A DNA stretch of 5,801 nucleotides, taken from contig JAIRSS010000062.1 of assembly GCA_031255315.1 (NCBI GenBank), forward strand, positions 1 to 5,801, given 5' to 3'. The translations under genes were made by a program, and so were the position numbers. A model generated the notes under the pieces. It saw nothing but the letters and a program-made list of their open reading frames with translations, was not told the DNA's origin and ran no database searches. Shown in pieces: positions 5,780-5,801 of this stretch (position 1 is the stretch's first letter; each line of letters begins with the position of its first letter). Source of the stretch: Spirochaetaceae bacterium. GTDB lineage: Bacteria > Spirochaetota > Spirochaetia > Treponematales > Breznakiellaceae.

Positions 5780-5801
5780 GGTTTTACCGGGACGGGACGG
5801 C

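Noticed and set aside
5784..5801. End of an upstream minus-strand gene (frame closing at TAA, 5786-5784)
   Set aside because: Only five sense codons (AVPSR) are visible before the window edge, too few to distinguish a gene from chance. parE would be a natural neighbour, but nothing here supports it.

Overview
The window looks like bacterial chromosome from a spirochaete, most likely a Treponema-lineage organism of moderate to high GC. The grounds are indirect. A membrane-bound class III cyclase carries a TPR-like tail ending in a PPP..WDGV..M.TK signature that I associate with treponemal and related cyclases. A short-tailed ParC is fused in operon to a single-pass coiled-coil protein. Gene ends are very closely packed. 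I cannot name a species, and the lineage is an inference.

Layout, left to right. Bases 1-119 hold the last 38 codons of a plus-strand gene whose C-terminus matches the end of the DUF3298/RsiV-like domain. Bases 120-409 are non-coding. They carry sigma70-like promoter sequences (best: TTGCGA-18-TATAAT at 235-264) and two adjacent GC-rich hairpins (305-331 and 335-356) that would lie in the leader of the next transcript. Bases 410-2098 encode a 562-aa transmembrane adenylate cyclase: membrane segment, periplasmic Cache-like sensor, membrane segment, HAMP, class III cyclase domain with all catalytic residues, TPR-like tail.

The right half is a minus-strand operon that converges on the cyclase with only 32 bases between the stop codons and no clear terminator. 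Its first gene is parC (5741-3768), a topoisomerase IV A subunit with the catalytic Arg-Tyr pair and a short C-terminal domain of the type I recall from Bacteroidetes-like ParC. Its second gene (3771-2131) starts in a 4-base ATGA overlap with the parC stop. It encodes a 546-aa protein with a cytoplasmic N-terminus, one membrane helix and about 400 residues of mostly coiled coil, probably in the periplasm. A minus-strand promoter (TTGCAC-17-TATATT) sits just upstream of the parC ATG.

Functionally there are two modules. One is a signal-transduction unit making cAMP in response to an extracytoplasmic signal. The other is a chromosome-decatenation gene co-expressed with an envelope-anchored coiled-coil protein. 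Nothing in the window resembles a mobile element, CRISPR array, tRNA or rRNA. The least explained items are the structured leader before the cyclase, the absence of a Shine-Dalgarno sequence at both operon-leading genes (possible leaderless starts), and the parC-linked coiled-coil membrane protein.
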